From NCBI GenBank assembly GCA_016934645.1, contig JAFGSL010000166.1:1-8982 (forward strand): 8,982 nt of DNA, read 5' to 3'. Under the pieces are notes generated by a model. That model worked only from the letters and a program-made list of their open reading frames with translations, was not told the origin of the DNA and did no database searches. Shown piece after piece: positions 1-7,080 of this stretch; within the stretch, counting starts at the first letter, position 1; each line of letters begins with the position of its first letter. Made by a program: the position numbers and the translations under genes. This DNA comes from Anaerolineae bacterium (GTDB lineage: Bacteria > Chloroflexota > Anaerolineae > B4-G1 > SLSP01).

Positions 1-61
1 AGGGTACAAAGGCGTAAGGTTTGGGATTTTTCGGCGCATCACCATAGGATTTGCGGTCCAT
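1..61 (-). CDS. Start of a further RAMP (Cas7-like) subunit gene, cut by window edge
   Basis: Only the first 20 codons are present. The peptide begins MDRKSYGDAPKNPKPYAFVP. An N-terminal 'NP.PY.FVP'-like segment is common at the start of large RAMP proteins of type III-D systems; this is from memory of the family and is suggestive only. The ATG at 61 is chosen because a clear AAGGAG lies 6 nt upstream (68-73). The gene overlaps the end of the Csx19-like gene by 23 bp, so it is translated as the next cistron of the cas operon. In type III-D operons this place often holds another Cas7, sometimes with a large insertion. No catalytic or structural motif is visible in this fragment. It could instead be another operon protein, but the ribosome binding site and overlap make a real gene likely. 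Confidence 0.65.
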   Translation of the reverse strand, partial: MDRKSYGDAPKNPKPYAFVP

Positions 62-614
62 CGTATTCTCCTTCCACCGCAATCATGCGGGTGAGCAAGA
101 GGCGTTCCCGGCAATAGTAGCGCATCACACGGGCTTTGACCTGCTCCGGCGGCGGCGCGTCATCGACCGGATAGCGCAACGGGCGCGGAATGCGCGTCTC
201 GATCCAGGCATTGCCTTCCCCTTCAGCGAGATGATGCGGGTATTTCAACCGGCTGATGTGCGTGCCCCACAACAACATCTGATCCGCGACGGCCTTATCG
301 GGCAGCGGAACGCCTTCTGCTGCGGTCACGCAGCGCCACGGTTCAGGCAGCGTGAGCGCGCTTTCGGTCAGCAGTAGCAATTCATACCCAGTGTCCTGTT
401 TGTCCCACCGCACCTCGCACTGCGCGCCAAACGCGCGCCCATGCGTCCAATCTGGCGCGGGAAGCTGGTAGGGCAACATCTCTATCGCTGCCTCGGACTC
501 GAAGTAGACGTAGGACGGCGCTGTTTGCTTGTTTTGCGCCAGCGTTTCCAGCAGCGCGAGGAGAGCCGGATAGGAGGCAGCGCAACAGACATACAAGACC
601 GGCAGCGCGTTCAT
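39..614 (-). CDS. csx19: Csx19-like type III-D accessory protein
   Basis: This 191-aa protein has no catalytic motif, membrane segment or cysteine cluster that suggests a known enzyme. Its pattern fits the Csx19 (TIGR03984) family of type III-D systems: a variable N-terminal half, an LLWG segment at residues 114-117, then W137 followed by ETRIPRPLRYPV (139-150) and a basic stretch 'RVMRYYCRERLL' near the end. Csx19 is a subunit of the type III-D effector complex in characterised systems; its biochemical role is poorly defined and I infer none here. The start is the ATG at 614, with AAGGAG 7 nt upstream (622-627). That ATG overlaps the TGA of the upstream cas7 as ATGA, so translation is probably coupled. 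A longer open frame upstream lies inside cas7 and is rejected. Assignment rests on remembered motif pattern plus operon position. Confidence 0.6.
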   Translation of the reverse strand: MNALPVLYVCCAASYPALLALLETLAQNKQTAPSYVYFESEAAIEMLPYQLPAPDWTHGRAFGAQCEVRWDKQDTGYELLLLTESALTLPEPWRCVTAAEGVPLPDKAVADQMLLWGTHISRLKYPHHLAEGEGNAWIETRIPRPLRYPVDDAPPPEQVKARVMRYYCRERLLLTRMIAVEGEYDGPQILW

Positions 615-1540
615 CCGCCGGCTCCTTTGGTCGCTTGCACGTAAGCGCCCCAGGGAGCGACCGTTGCCTTGAGGAGCGCAGCGATTGCCTCGGGGTCTTG
701 CCATGTCAGGCTGACACGTCCCCACCCGCTGTCCAACGCGCCGGGTTGGGGCAAGGGCAAGGGCGTTTCCGCGAAATACCCGTATTCCTCGGCCGGTGTA
801 AAGGCGGTGACGCCGTATACGTATCGCTCGAAGGCGCGCGCGCCATTTTCGACGAATTGGCCGGGATAGGCAATCTCCAAAGCCGCATACTGCACGCTGA
901 CGCGGCCCAGGCCACGGCTGCGGGCAAAGCCCAGGGGGACGCGCTGCTCGCCCAGGTCACGGAGCGCGATTGCCAGCAAGCCCACCTGCCAGAGCTGGAA
1001 GTTACGCAGCGTCAGGGTGGTCTCGAAGGCGCCGCGCGTCACCACCTCCAACTGGAAAGGCCCCACGGCTACCGCGCCTGAGACCCGGTCTATTGCCACC
1101 CCGTCGCGTTCTTCGGTGGCGTTGACGGCCTCCAGCGTTTCCGGGGTGGGATAAGCGTCGTTGATATGCAGATGGCTGGCCATCACCGTGTGTCCGAAGA
1201 TGCGGCAGATCGGACACAACTCCTGATAGAGTTCCGCGCCGCTGGCTATTTTGGCCCGGCGTTCCAACCTGTGCCCACAGCCGTTCCGCATATCCAGTGG
1301 ATTGCACACGGCCAGCCCCACCGTCCGGCCAATCTTCTCACAGTAGCTGCGCACCGCGCCTTTGAGGCTCGATCCCGGCAGATAAACGGTTTCCCCCAAC
1401 GTCGCGTGGTGCGTGCGCACAAAGTTCATATCCAATAGGGTGGGATTTGCGCCGGCCTCCTGTCCCGACTTGATCAACAGCGGTCCTTGCGGGCAAATAC
1501 GTAACGTCAAGCGCAATTCATTGACCAGTTTCTTGTGCAT
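611..1540 (-). CDS. cas7: Cas7 family RAMP (SSO1426/Csx7-like, Csm3-related)
   Basis: This 309-aa RAMP subunit is one of the Cas7 backbone proteins expected to wrap the crRNA. Visible RAMP features are LPGSSLKG (54-61), a cysteine set C79, C88, C109 and C112 (the last pair in CPICRIFG), RDGVAIDR (145-152) and the glycine-rich loop GFARSRGLGRV (204-214). D37 in TLLDMNF sits about 18 residues before PGSSLKG, where Csm3 proteins carry the RNase aspartate, so it is a candidate catalytic residue. The pattern resembles the SSO1426 (Csx7) branch of Csm3-like proteins. About 90 residues follow the glycine-rich loop, longer than a minimal Csm3. The ATG at 1540 has AAGGAGG 9 nt upstream (1550-1556). 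It lies 4 nt after the csm3 stop and its own TGA overlaps the next start. RAMP identity is secure; the exact subfamily is less so. Confidence 0.88.
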   Translation of the reverse strand: MHKKLVNELRLTLRICPQGPLLIKSGQEAGANPTLLDMNFVRTHHATLGETVYLPGSSLKGAVRSYCEKIGRTVGLAVCNPLDMRNGCGHRLERRAKIASGAELYQELCPICRIFGHTVMASHLHINDAYPTPETLEAVNATEERDGVAIDRVSGAVAVGPFQLEVVTRGAFETTLTLRNFQLWQVGLLAIALRDLGEQRVPLGFARSRGLGRVSVQYAALEIAYPGQFVENGARAFERYVYGVTAFTPAEEYGYFAETPLPLPQPGALDSGWGRVSLTWQDPEAIAALLKATVAPWGAYVQATKGAGG

Positions 1541-1544
1541 CGCC

Positions 1545-2396
1545 CTACACCTCCTTCCCTTTATCCAGTGCCGCCAGGAAAGCGGTCCAGTACTGCGCGC
1601 GCTGGCTTTCTTCCTGCAATCGCTCGACCGACTGCTCGGCGAAATATGCGCGCAGATTTGGCGCGGTCAACCATTCGGACTGCGCCCAGTCCAGCGCCAG
1701 TGTGACGCTGCCCAGCCCCCGCGAGATGGCGCCCCCCAGGGCTACGTTGCCCATCTCGAATTCGCGCAGTCCTAGCAACGCCAGACCCAGTTCGGCGTCA
1801 CTGGCATTTTCGATCACCATCTCGAAGCGAAAGCCGACGCCGGAAGGCACAGCTTCGAAGTCATACTTCAGCCCTTCGGCAGCGGTCTCGGTATCCCGGT
1901 CAATGGCAACCCCATCGCGGATCAAATAGTGATCGAACCACGTCTCAGGCACAACCGTCAAATCGCGTACCAGGACTTTGGATGCCAACCACGGTGCGCC
2001 GAGTACAGAACACGTCCAACAAGACCGGCGCAGAATCTCGGCGGTCAGTTTGGCCGGTTTGTCTTGATAGTCCTGTTTCAGGCGGTCGATATCCCCTTGC
2101 GTCAGGCAACCGGGCAATGCGCCGGCCTGGCGCGGGCGGGATGTGCTGGTGCAAGCCAATGTTTCATCCATGGCGCGCAATAGCCGTTCGAGATGCGCGC
2201 GATACGCGCCCTTGAACGAACTGCCCGGAATGTAAGGACGTCCATAGACGTCTTTGAGCACCGGTAAATCGTGCTCGGTGGGGCCGCTGCTGCCGCCGCT
2301 GCCGATACGCAAAGCGGTTTCGGCGGACAGGGTCCCGCGCACCCGCAGCCGATTGTGAAACACACTAAAGTCAATGTACGTATTGCCTATTGCCAT
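1545..2396 (-). CDS. csm3: Csm3-like Cas7 backbone subunit with candidate RNase aspartate
   Basis: This 283-aa protein is a clear Csm3-type RAMP. It shows RIGSGGSSG (30-38), EHDLPVLKD (41-49), IPGSSFKG (56-63), cysteines C82, C97, C126 and C129 (CWTC before VLGAPW), RDGVAIDR (160-167) and the glycine-rich loop GGAISRGLGSV (221-231). In characterised Csm complexes Csm3 forms the backbone on the crRNA and cuts bound target RNA at 6-nt intervals with one aspartate just before the PGSS motif; D43 occupies that position here. The start is the ATG at 2396, with AAGGAGG 7 nt upstream (2404-2410). A 24-residue in-frame extension lies inside the preceding gene and lacks this signal. It overlaps the end of the small-subunit gene by 10 bp. 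A mixed-charge tail (residues 255-283) may be a short helix. Confidence 0.92.
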   Translation of the reverse strand: MAIGNTYIDFSVFHNRLRVRGTLSAETALRIGSGGSSGPTEHDLPVLKDVYGRPYIPGSSFKGAYRAHLERLLRAMDETLACTSTSRPRQAGALPGCLTQGDIDRLKQDYQDKPAKLTAEILRRSCWTCSVLGAPWLASKVLVRDLTVVPETWFDHYLIRDGVAIDRDTETAAEGLKYDFEAVPSGVGFRFEMVIENASDAELGLALLGLREFEMGNVALGGAISRGLGSVTLALDWAQSEWLTAPNLRAYFAEQSVERLQEESQRAQYWTAFLAALDKGKEV

Positions 2397-2872
2397 CGTG
2401 TGTCCTCCTTCTGATAGTAGAAATAGCGGTTGAGCTGTCCCAGATACGCGCGGACCAACAGAATCCAAATCTCGTCAATCTGTTGCTCCTCCGGTTTGGG
2501 CAGTTCCCGCAGGTCAGCGAGGATCGTGCGGGCGATACGTTGGGCCGTTTCTCGCAGGTTGTCCAGTTTACCGACCAGCGTTTTGCCGAAATCCTTGTGT
2601 CGCCAACTATTGCCCGGCGTGTCGCGCCCCACCTGATAGAGAATGTAGTGCTTGACGACTTCGACGCTGACCGTTTCCAGCGCCACAGCCACAAGGTTCT
2701 TGATTTGGTGTTTTTCCATGCGGCTCTGGGCCACCTGCGTTTGTTGATCCACCAACTCAACCATTTGCTGGATCAAGCTGTTCATCTGTAACTCGATCTG
2801 CCGTTGAATAGCCATTCGCCAGCGAAGTTGTTGACGCTCCTCCGTTGTTCTGTTTACATTGCCGTTGTTCAT
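2387..2872 (-). CDS. csm2: Type III small subunit (Cas11/Csm2-like)
   Basis: This 161-aa protein appears almost wholly helical. It has long runs of Q, E, L, R and K, no glycine-rich loop and no cysteines. Residues 11-60 look like an amphipathic, possibly coiled-coil helix, and the C-terminal half (95-155, including FGKTLVGKLDNLRETA) resembles the helical bundle of Csm2/Cmr5 proteins. In type III complexes several copies of this subunit form the inner filament that supports the crRNA-target duplex. The assignment comes from size, predicted helicity and position between Cas5-like and Cas7 genes, not from a diagnostic motif. The ATG at 2872 forms an ATGA overlap with the csx10 stop and has GGAGGTG 5 nt upstream (2878-2884). 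Its TAG lies inside the first codons of csm3. Confidence 0.72.
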   Translation of the reverse strand: MNNGNVNRTTEERQQLRWRMAIQRQIELQMNSLIQQMVELVDQQTQVAQSRMEKHQIKNLVAVALETVSVEVVKHYILYQVGRDTPGNSWRHKDFGKTLVGKLDNLRETAQRIARTILADLRELPKPEEQQIDEIWILLVRAYLGQLNRYFYYQKEDTRWQ

Positions 2873-4752
2873 AAATCCACCTCCGGTTGATAATGGAACG
2901 GTAAACATATAGTCACGCGCCCAAAGCCACGCGCGCGTTCGCGGCCAATGCCTTGCTTTTCGACATGGGCTAAACGTTCAGCGAGTTCAGCGAGCGTATA
3001 GCCTTGACTGCGGTACATAAACACACTACCCATTTCGACGGTGGGCTGTTTGCGTCGGGGCAAGTTCGCCCCCATATGCCATCCTCCGGCAATGCTATAA
3101 TCGGCAAACGCGCGCACCAGACTAACCCGTTCATCCAGACCTAGCATAAGGGGAAGCGGTGTGTTGACCGGAATGCTGTGCCAGGTCAAGATCGCTGCCG
3201 ACAGTAAATCCACGCTGAAAAAGTAAACATCTTCCGGTAGCGGGGGTGCATCGGCCACGCGTTCGTAAAATCCCCACTCTTCACGCACGGCGGCATTGAA
3301 GGTAGCGAGGCGTTCTTCTATTTTCGGCAGCGATGTTCTGCGCTTATCCTCCGGCGAGAGAATTTCGACCGTAACCTGGCCGAGACCGCGGGTTTTGCTT
3401 CCCCCTAGCGCCGTGACGCGGGACAATCCCTCGATGAGAGCAACGCGCTGTTCACGATCGGCCCACAGACGGCCCCGGAAAGCGGTGGGGCGTCCCCGGC
3501 TATCTACAGGTTCGATGAACTCCAGTGTGTAAAGTTGACCATCCTCGGCTACGCCACGCTGGCGGTTAATCGCTGTGCGTGATGCGCGCCGCACGGGAAC
3601 TCTGATTGCGTCGAATCTACCCGATGCGATCATAACGATGAAATCTTCGAAGGCGTCCACGTCCGCGCCACATTCTGGACAATGCGGTTTGTAAAGCGCC
3701 GGCAGTCGTACTTGCTGCGCGGTCAACATGTGCTCGAAAACCGTTTGGCGAATGAGAATATCGCCCACGCCGTGACCTTGTTCCGCTTTGTCTTCCGCTT
3801 TCTTGAATCCGCGATGATATTTACACGAGCGGGCGGTATGCGGGGCCGGGAATGACCACTCGCGTCCCCTGGCCGTTGTAGGATATAGATTCTCCACAAC
3901 AAGTAGCGTTTCTGCGTTGAACAGTTTTTCCAAATCGTTGTGTTGGGGTTGCTCATCTATCGATTCAGACCTTAGTACCTGCTGCGCTGCTGCGCCGCGC
4001 AATGCACTGCCAGGGATGTAAGCCCGTGTGGTCTTGTAGTTCGCCTCGTTGGATTCATTGCCTAAGAGCAATGGGGATTGTAAACGTACTACAATGTCAA
4101 GCGTGTCGCCAATGTTCTCTAAAACGTCTTGAATACCCTCGGAGGGTGGCTGAGCCACATCTATCTCTACGGCCGTATCTACCCATCCCAACCCCTGCGT
4201 TTTGCCACCTCCCACAGTCAGTAACTGCGTCAAACCCGCTTGCAGGAGATCTAGCTCATCCGGCAGCAGATCGCCGGCAATGTAGCCCTCGAATGTGAGT
4301 GGCGCGCCGGGCAGGAAGACTTCGGTCGTGTAAAGCAGCTGGTCTTCGGCGACCTTGCGATAGCGTGAAAGCCCTACGCCGTAGCGTTGCTCGCCTATCG
4401 GAGGTTCATCGCGTGTCAAGAACTCCGGTTCTACCAGGCGAAAGTCGCCGAACGTCAGCTTTCCGGCAACCCAGGGTGAGCCAAAGAGCTGACACACGAG
4501 ACATGGTTCGGCATCGCCCTGGCACATCGTCTCGGCAATCGGCGCGGCGCACGGTTGGCGCGCTCCGGGATAAAGCATTGGTGTCAGCCGTTCAACCTCG
4601 TGACGCAGTTTGCCTTTGAAGGTAGAAGCCGGAATCATTGGCAGTCCACGCGCATCACGGGTCAAGGGTTTATCGGCCATCGCCCCTCCCAAAGCTCCGC
4701 TGCCGACATTCACCGGGCCATCGAAGGTTAAGCGAATCGTGAGTTTTGTCAT
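2869..4752 (-). CDS. csx10: Fusion of a Csm3-like Cas7 domain to Csx10 (Cas5-like) RAMP
   Basis: This 627-aa protein looks like two proteins joined. Residues 1 to about 200 form a complete Csm3-like Cas7: AMADKPLTRD (24-33, D27 at the usual RNase-aspartate position), IPASTFKG (40-47), C68, C77, C84 and C87 (CLVCQLFGSPW) and glycine-rich loop GGGKTQGLGWV (181-191). Residues from about 217 to the end, roughly 410 aa, have the size and order of a stand-alone Csx10: LQSPLLLG (224-231), AYIPGSALRGAAA (244-256), a CPECG zinc-type motif (358-362), a second loop GGSKTRGLGQV (450-460) and a C-terminal loop GIGRERARGFGRV (601-613). Csx10 is the type III-D Cas5-like protein, expected to hold the crRNA 5' handle beside Cas10. 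The ATG at 4752 overlaps the cas10 TGA (ATGA), with GAGGAGG 7 nt upstream. I see no frameshift or stop at the junction. Confidence 0.85.
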   Translation of the reverse strand: MTKLTIRLTFDGPVNVGSGALGGAMADKPLTRDARGLPMIPASTFKGKLRHEVERLTPMLYPGARQPCAAPIAETMCQGDAEPCLVCQLFGSPWVAGKLTFGDFRLVEPEFLTRDEPPIGEQRYGVGLSRYRKVAEDQLLYTTEVFLPGAPLTFEGYIAGDLLPDELDLLQAGLTQLLTVGGGKTQGLGWVDTAVEIDVAQPPSEGIQDVLENIGDTLDIVVRLQSPLLLGNESNEANYKTTRAYIPGSALRGAAAQQVLRSESIDEQPQHNDLEKLFNAETLLVVENLYPTTARGREWSFPAPHTARSCKYHRGFKKAEDKAEQGHGVGDILIRQTVFEHMLTAQQVRLPALYKPHCPECGADVDAFEDFIVMIASGRFDAIRVPVRRASRTAINRQRGVAEDGQLYTLEFIEPVDSRGRPTAFRGRLWADREQRVALIEGLSRVTALGGSKTRGLGQVTVEILSPEDKRRTSLPKIEERLATFNAAVREEWGFYERVADAPPLPEDVYFFSVDLLSAAILTWHSIPVNTPLPLMLGLDERVSLVRAFADYSIAGGWHMGANLPRRKQPTVEMGSVFMYRSQGYTLAELAERLAHVEKQGIGRERARGFGRVTICLPFHYQPEVDL

Positions 4753-6662
4753 GCTGCATCCTCCTCGAGGATTGTCCGCCACAGCCGTTCACCTTTTCGG
4801 GGGACAAAGGGATACAATTCCAGCAGGTCAGGCACTATACTGGCGAACAATCGTTCTTCTACATCAGGAATCCGCTGCCAGGGTATTGGATCATTCTTAC
4901 TATCGTAATGCCAGATTTCTTGTAAATAGCTAAGAATGTTTTCCTTACGTCGGGCTTCACCTAAACGCGCTTTAAGCCGCGCTTCCTGGTAGAGATAGTT
5001 GATCGAACCGTAGCGCCGTCCACGCTGGAGCGCAGCAACAATCCCCTGTAGTTGGCTGACCGGGAAATCCGTTTGCCGCATCGCGCGCAGGATATCCAAG
5101 AGGCGGCGCATTTCCTCTAAAGTATAAGGCGCAGCCGTTAACAGCCGCGCCTCACGTCCGGCATCGGAGAAATAGTAGGGGCGTGTGCGACGTAGCTGGC
5201 GCACGTCTCGTCGCAACATACTCTGGGATTTGAGCAGCAGAAAATCCAGCGTCGAGGTATAGTGCGATTGTTGCCGCTCCGTATGTGCGCGACGCTTGGC
5301 ACCCTTGCAAAGTTCTCGCGCAACTTGCTCCAGAACGCTAACCGGGTTGTGGCTGTCGGCGATGACCAGTCCCACCGATAGTGTGGGATGCCGCAAGCAC
5401 TCCGGTAACGCTTCCCAAATGACCTCCGGCACAGTCTGCCGCATCCCGCGTTCAAAGAGCTGGCACAGTCGCGTTGCCACCGGCAGCGCAGCGTCGCCGG
5501 GAACCAAAACGATGATGTCGTCTCCGCCGATAATCAACGGTTCCAGAGGATGAATGTAGCCTTGTCCCAATGGCTTACCCTGCGGGGTGACACGGTCAAT
5601 CTTCGTTGGTTCGAGATGCTCGGCAAGCGCCTGATACAAAGCTGCTTTCAATGTGTTCGCCAAAGCAGCACTGAACTTTCGATAGGCCCACGGCGTTGGA
5701 AGAAATTCCAGCGCCTTTCCTATACTATTGCCATCCGCATAGATAAAACCTACGTAACCGGGCCTTGATTGGCAAGTCGCGCCCAGTTCGGCCATATCCT
5801 GCGCCAGGTGAACCGGCTGCTTGGGGGACACTCCTGCATAGTGCTTTTCCAGGTCGGGATGTTCATTCAACCACTCTACAAAACGGTCTACTTGTTGTTG
5901 CCGTCCTTTTTTCGCGCCGCCGATTTGCGCCAACACTTTACGCCGACAAACATCACATAAAGGCCAGGGTTCATCGAAATAAGTGTAGACTTGTTGCGCC
6001 GGGCGCACTTGACATGCCTGGCAGCGCGCGGCGAAGGCCAGCGTCTCTGTCACCGGGAGGACGGGAGGGCTATCCTTTTTCTGTCGCAGCGCTATCCCCA
6101 TCATCTGCACCAGTTGCCCAAACCCTTTCTTTTGCTCCGGGATCGGCACAATACGTTGCCGGTCTTTTTCATTAAGTTGCGAAAGCCGGGTGTTTAACGC
6201 ATCGGCTGATAACAATTTGTCTTTTAGCCCATAAATGATTTCTTCCGGTGTGATAGGGCGATAGACGCAGGTCATGGTGGCTTTTCCGGTTTCCTTTGGG
6301 TAAAGGGCCTCCATCTGCTCTGCTAACTCCCCGGCAAGTGAAGCCGGAACAAAGGCCAGCAATCCTCCCCCGCCGGCATAGATGACACAGCCAGGGTTCT
6401 CTTCATCATCGATATATCCTGAAGGCAGCCCCGCGTTTTCCAGCACCTCGACCAGCCCCTCTTCATTCAAGGCGCGCAGAAGTTCGCTGCCGCCGCGGAT
6501 TTCAGGCAATTTTGTGTTCTCGAAGATATAGCTTTGGGTCCGGTCTGTATCGGCTGCCAATAGCGCGAGGTCGGCGCTGGCGGGGAACTTCCATTCAACT
6601 GCAGAGGGGGCTACGAAAGGGGAAACTGTCGTCTTATACCAGGTAAGCCACTTTTCATCCAT
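4749..6662 (-). CDS. cas10: Cas10, HD-less type III large subunit with GGDD cyclase motif
   Basis: The 637-aa large subunit of the type III complex. The first palm domain starts almost at the N-terminus, with DTDRTQSYIFENTKLPEIRG (38-57) and IYAGGGGLLAF (94-104). A zinc finger follows with C214, C217, C236 and C239. The second palm has IYADGNSIGKALE (307-319) and the cyclase motif GGDD at 379-382, then NPVSVLEQVARELCKGAKRR (439-458), typical of Cas10. The intact GGDD predicts synthesis of cyclic oligoadenylate from ATP when target RNA is bound. There is no room for an N-terminal HD nuclease domain and no HD pair in that region, so target-activated ssDNA cutting by HD is not expected. The ATG at 6662 has AAGGAG 6 nt upstream. 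A 30-codon in-frame extension begins at a TTG without such a site and is rejected. The gene opens the operon and overlaps csx10 by 4 bp. Confidence 0.95.
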   Translation of the reverse strand: MDEKWLTWYKTTVSPFVAPSAVEWKFPASADLALLAADTDRTQSYIFENTKLPEIRGGSELLRALNEEGLVEVLENAGLPSGYIDDEENPGCVIYAGGGGLLAFVPASLAGELAEQMEALYPKETGKATMTCVYRPITPEEIIYGLKDKLLSADALNTRLSQLNEKDRQRIVPIPEQKKGFGQLVQMMGIALRQKKDSPPVLPVTETLAFAARCQACQVRPAQQVYTYFDEPWPLCDVCRRKVLAQIGGAKKGRQQQVDRFVEWLNEHPDLEKHYAGVSPKQPVHLAQDMAELGATCQSRPGYVGFIYADGNSIGKALEFLPTPWAYRKFSAALANTLKAALYQALAEHLEPTKIDRVTPQGKPLGQGYIHPLEPLIIGGDDIIVLVPGDAALPVATRLCQLFERGMRQTVPEVIWEALPECLRHPTLSVGLVIADSHNPVSVLEQVARELCKGAKRRAHTERQQSHYTSTLDFLLLKSQSMLRRDVRQLRRTRPYYFSDAGREARLLTAAPYTLEEMRRLLDILRAMRQTDFPVSQLQGIVAALQRGRRYGSINYLYQEARLKARLGEARRKENILSYLQEIWHYDSKNDPIPWQRIPDVEERLFASIVPDLLELYPFVPRKGERLWRTILEEDAA

Positions 6663-6668
6663 AACCAA

Positions 6669-6674
6669 CTCCTT
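6669..6674 (-). promoter_or_regulatory. Ribosome binding site that fixes the cas10 start
   Basis: AAGGAG on the minus strand, 6 nt before the ATG at 6662. It decides between this ATG and an in-frame upstream TTG at 6752. Similar strong sites precede every other cas gene in the window. Confidence 0.8.
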
Positions 6675-6793
6675 GAATACACAGGCGTGTTTGCGTACAT
6701 CAGGTGCAAGAAGCCGCCACAGGCATAGCTTTTCCTTACGTAGGCGCTGCAAGGCAGTGTGCAGAACTTATATTTGTCCTTAACCGCCAATCG

Positions 6794-6821
6794 AAGGAGT
6801 CTTGCTGTGTGAAGACACCTT
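6794..6821 (-). promoter_or_regulatory. Inverted repeat between the mini zinc-finger ORF and cas10
   Basis: The arms are AAGGTGTCTT and AAGACTCCTT on the minus strand. They pair as 4 bp, one mismatch, then 5 bp, around an 8-nt loop. The repeat begins directly after the TGA at 6822-6824 of the upstream small reading frame. No T-run follows it in the direction of transcription, so an ordinary intrinsic terminator is doubtful. It could be a weak terminator, a structured 5' leader of the cas transcript or an operator. Confidence 0.4.
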
Positions 6822-7076
6822 TCATAGTTTAACGTAAAACGCAATAATATGCAAATTTTCCTTGCGACTCATTTTGTGCCACCATCCTTTGCCCGGCTGG
6901 CACACCGGGCACCGCACCGCGTGTACCCCTCGACTATCCAACACCACGCCGGCCCCGTGACATTCAGGGCAGTCGGCGTGACTCAGCCCGCTGCCCGTTC
7001 CGGCGAACGGCGTGTGCTTGCGCAGCACCACCTGCCGGAAGAACCCGGCTGCACCAGAATTCCCCGTTATCAACAC
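6822..7076 (-). CDS. Possible small DnaJ-type zinc-finger protein
   Basis: An 84-aa reading frame starts from a GTG just after the primase stop. It contains two cysteine pairs: CPECHGAG (C36, C39), which matches the CxxCxGxG motif of DnaJ-type zinc fingers, and CPVCQPGKG (C56, C59), a near match. This is enough for one four-cysteine zinc site. The rest has no recognisable domain and no J domain. Small free-standing proteins of this type occur in mobile elements and may bind nucleic acid or partner proteins; no function can be assigned here. The start is uncertain: the frame is open further upstream inside the primase gene. The GGGGGAGG in the primase tail lies about 13 nt before this GTG, which is far for a ribosome binding site. 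The paired cysteines and tight spacing after the primase argue for coding. Confidence 0.42.
   Translation of the reverse strand: MLITGNSGAAGFFRQVVLRKHTPFAGTGSGLSHADCPECHGAGVVLDSRGVHAVRCPVCQPGKGWWHKMSRKENLHIIAFYVKL
6826..6854 (-). promoter_or_regulatory. Possible sigma70-type promoter for the cas operon
   Basis: On the minus strand TTGCAT (6849-6854) and TAAACT (6826-6831) are separated by 17 nt. They match the -35 and -10 consensus at 3/6 and 4/6 positions. This would start the transcript near 6820, at the inverted repeat. A second candidate -10, TATAAG (6767-6772), lies closer to cas10 but has only a 2/6 match (TTCGAT, 6790-6795) at the proper distance. Neither is strong; the operon could also be read through from the primase. 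Confidence 0.2.
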
Positions 7077-7080
7077 GAAA

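Noticed and set aside
6663..6752. Longer Cas10 start, adding 30 residues
   Set aside because: It begins at TTG with no ribosome binding site, whereas the ATG at 6662 has AAGGAG at ideal distance.
6611..6844. Minus-strand 77-codon frame across the cas10 leader
   Set aside because: It overlaps the cas10 start in another frame, has no ribosome binding site and shows no recognisable domain.
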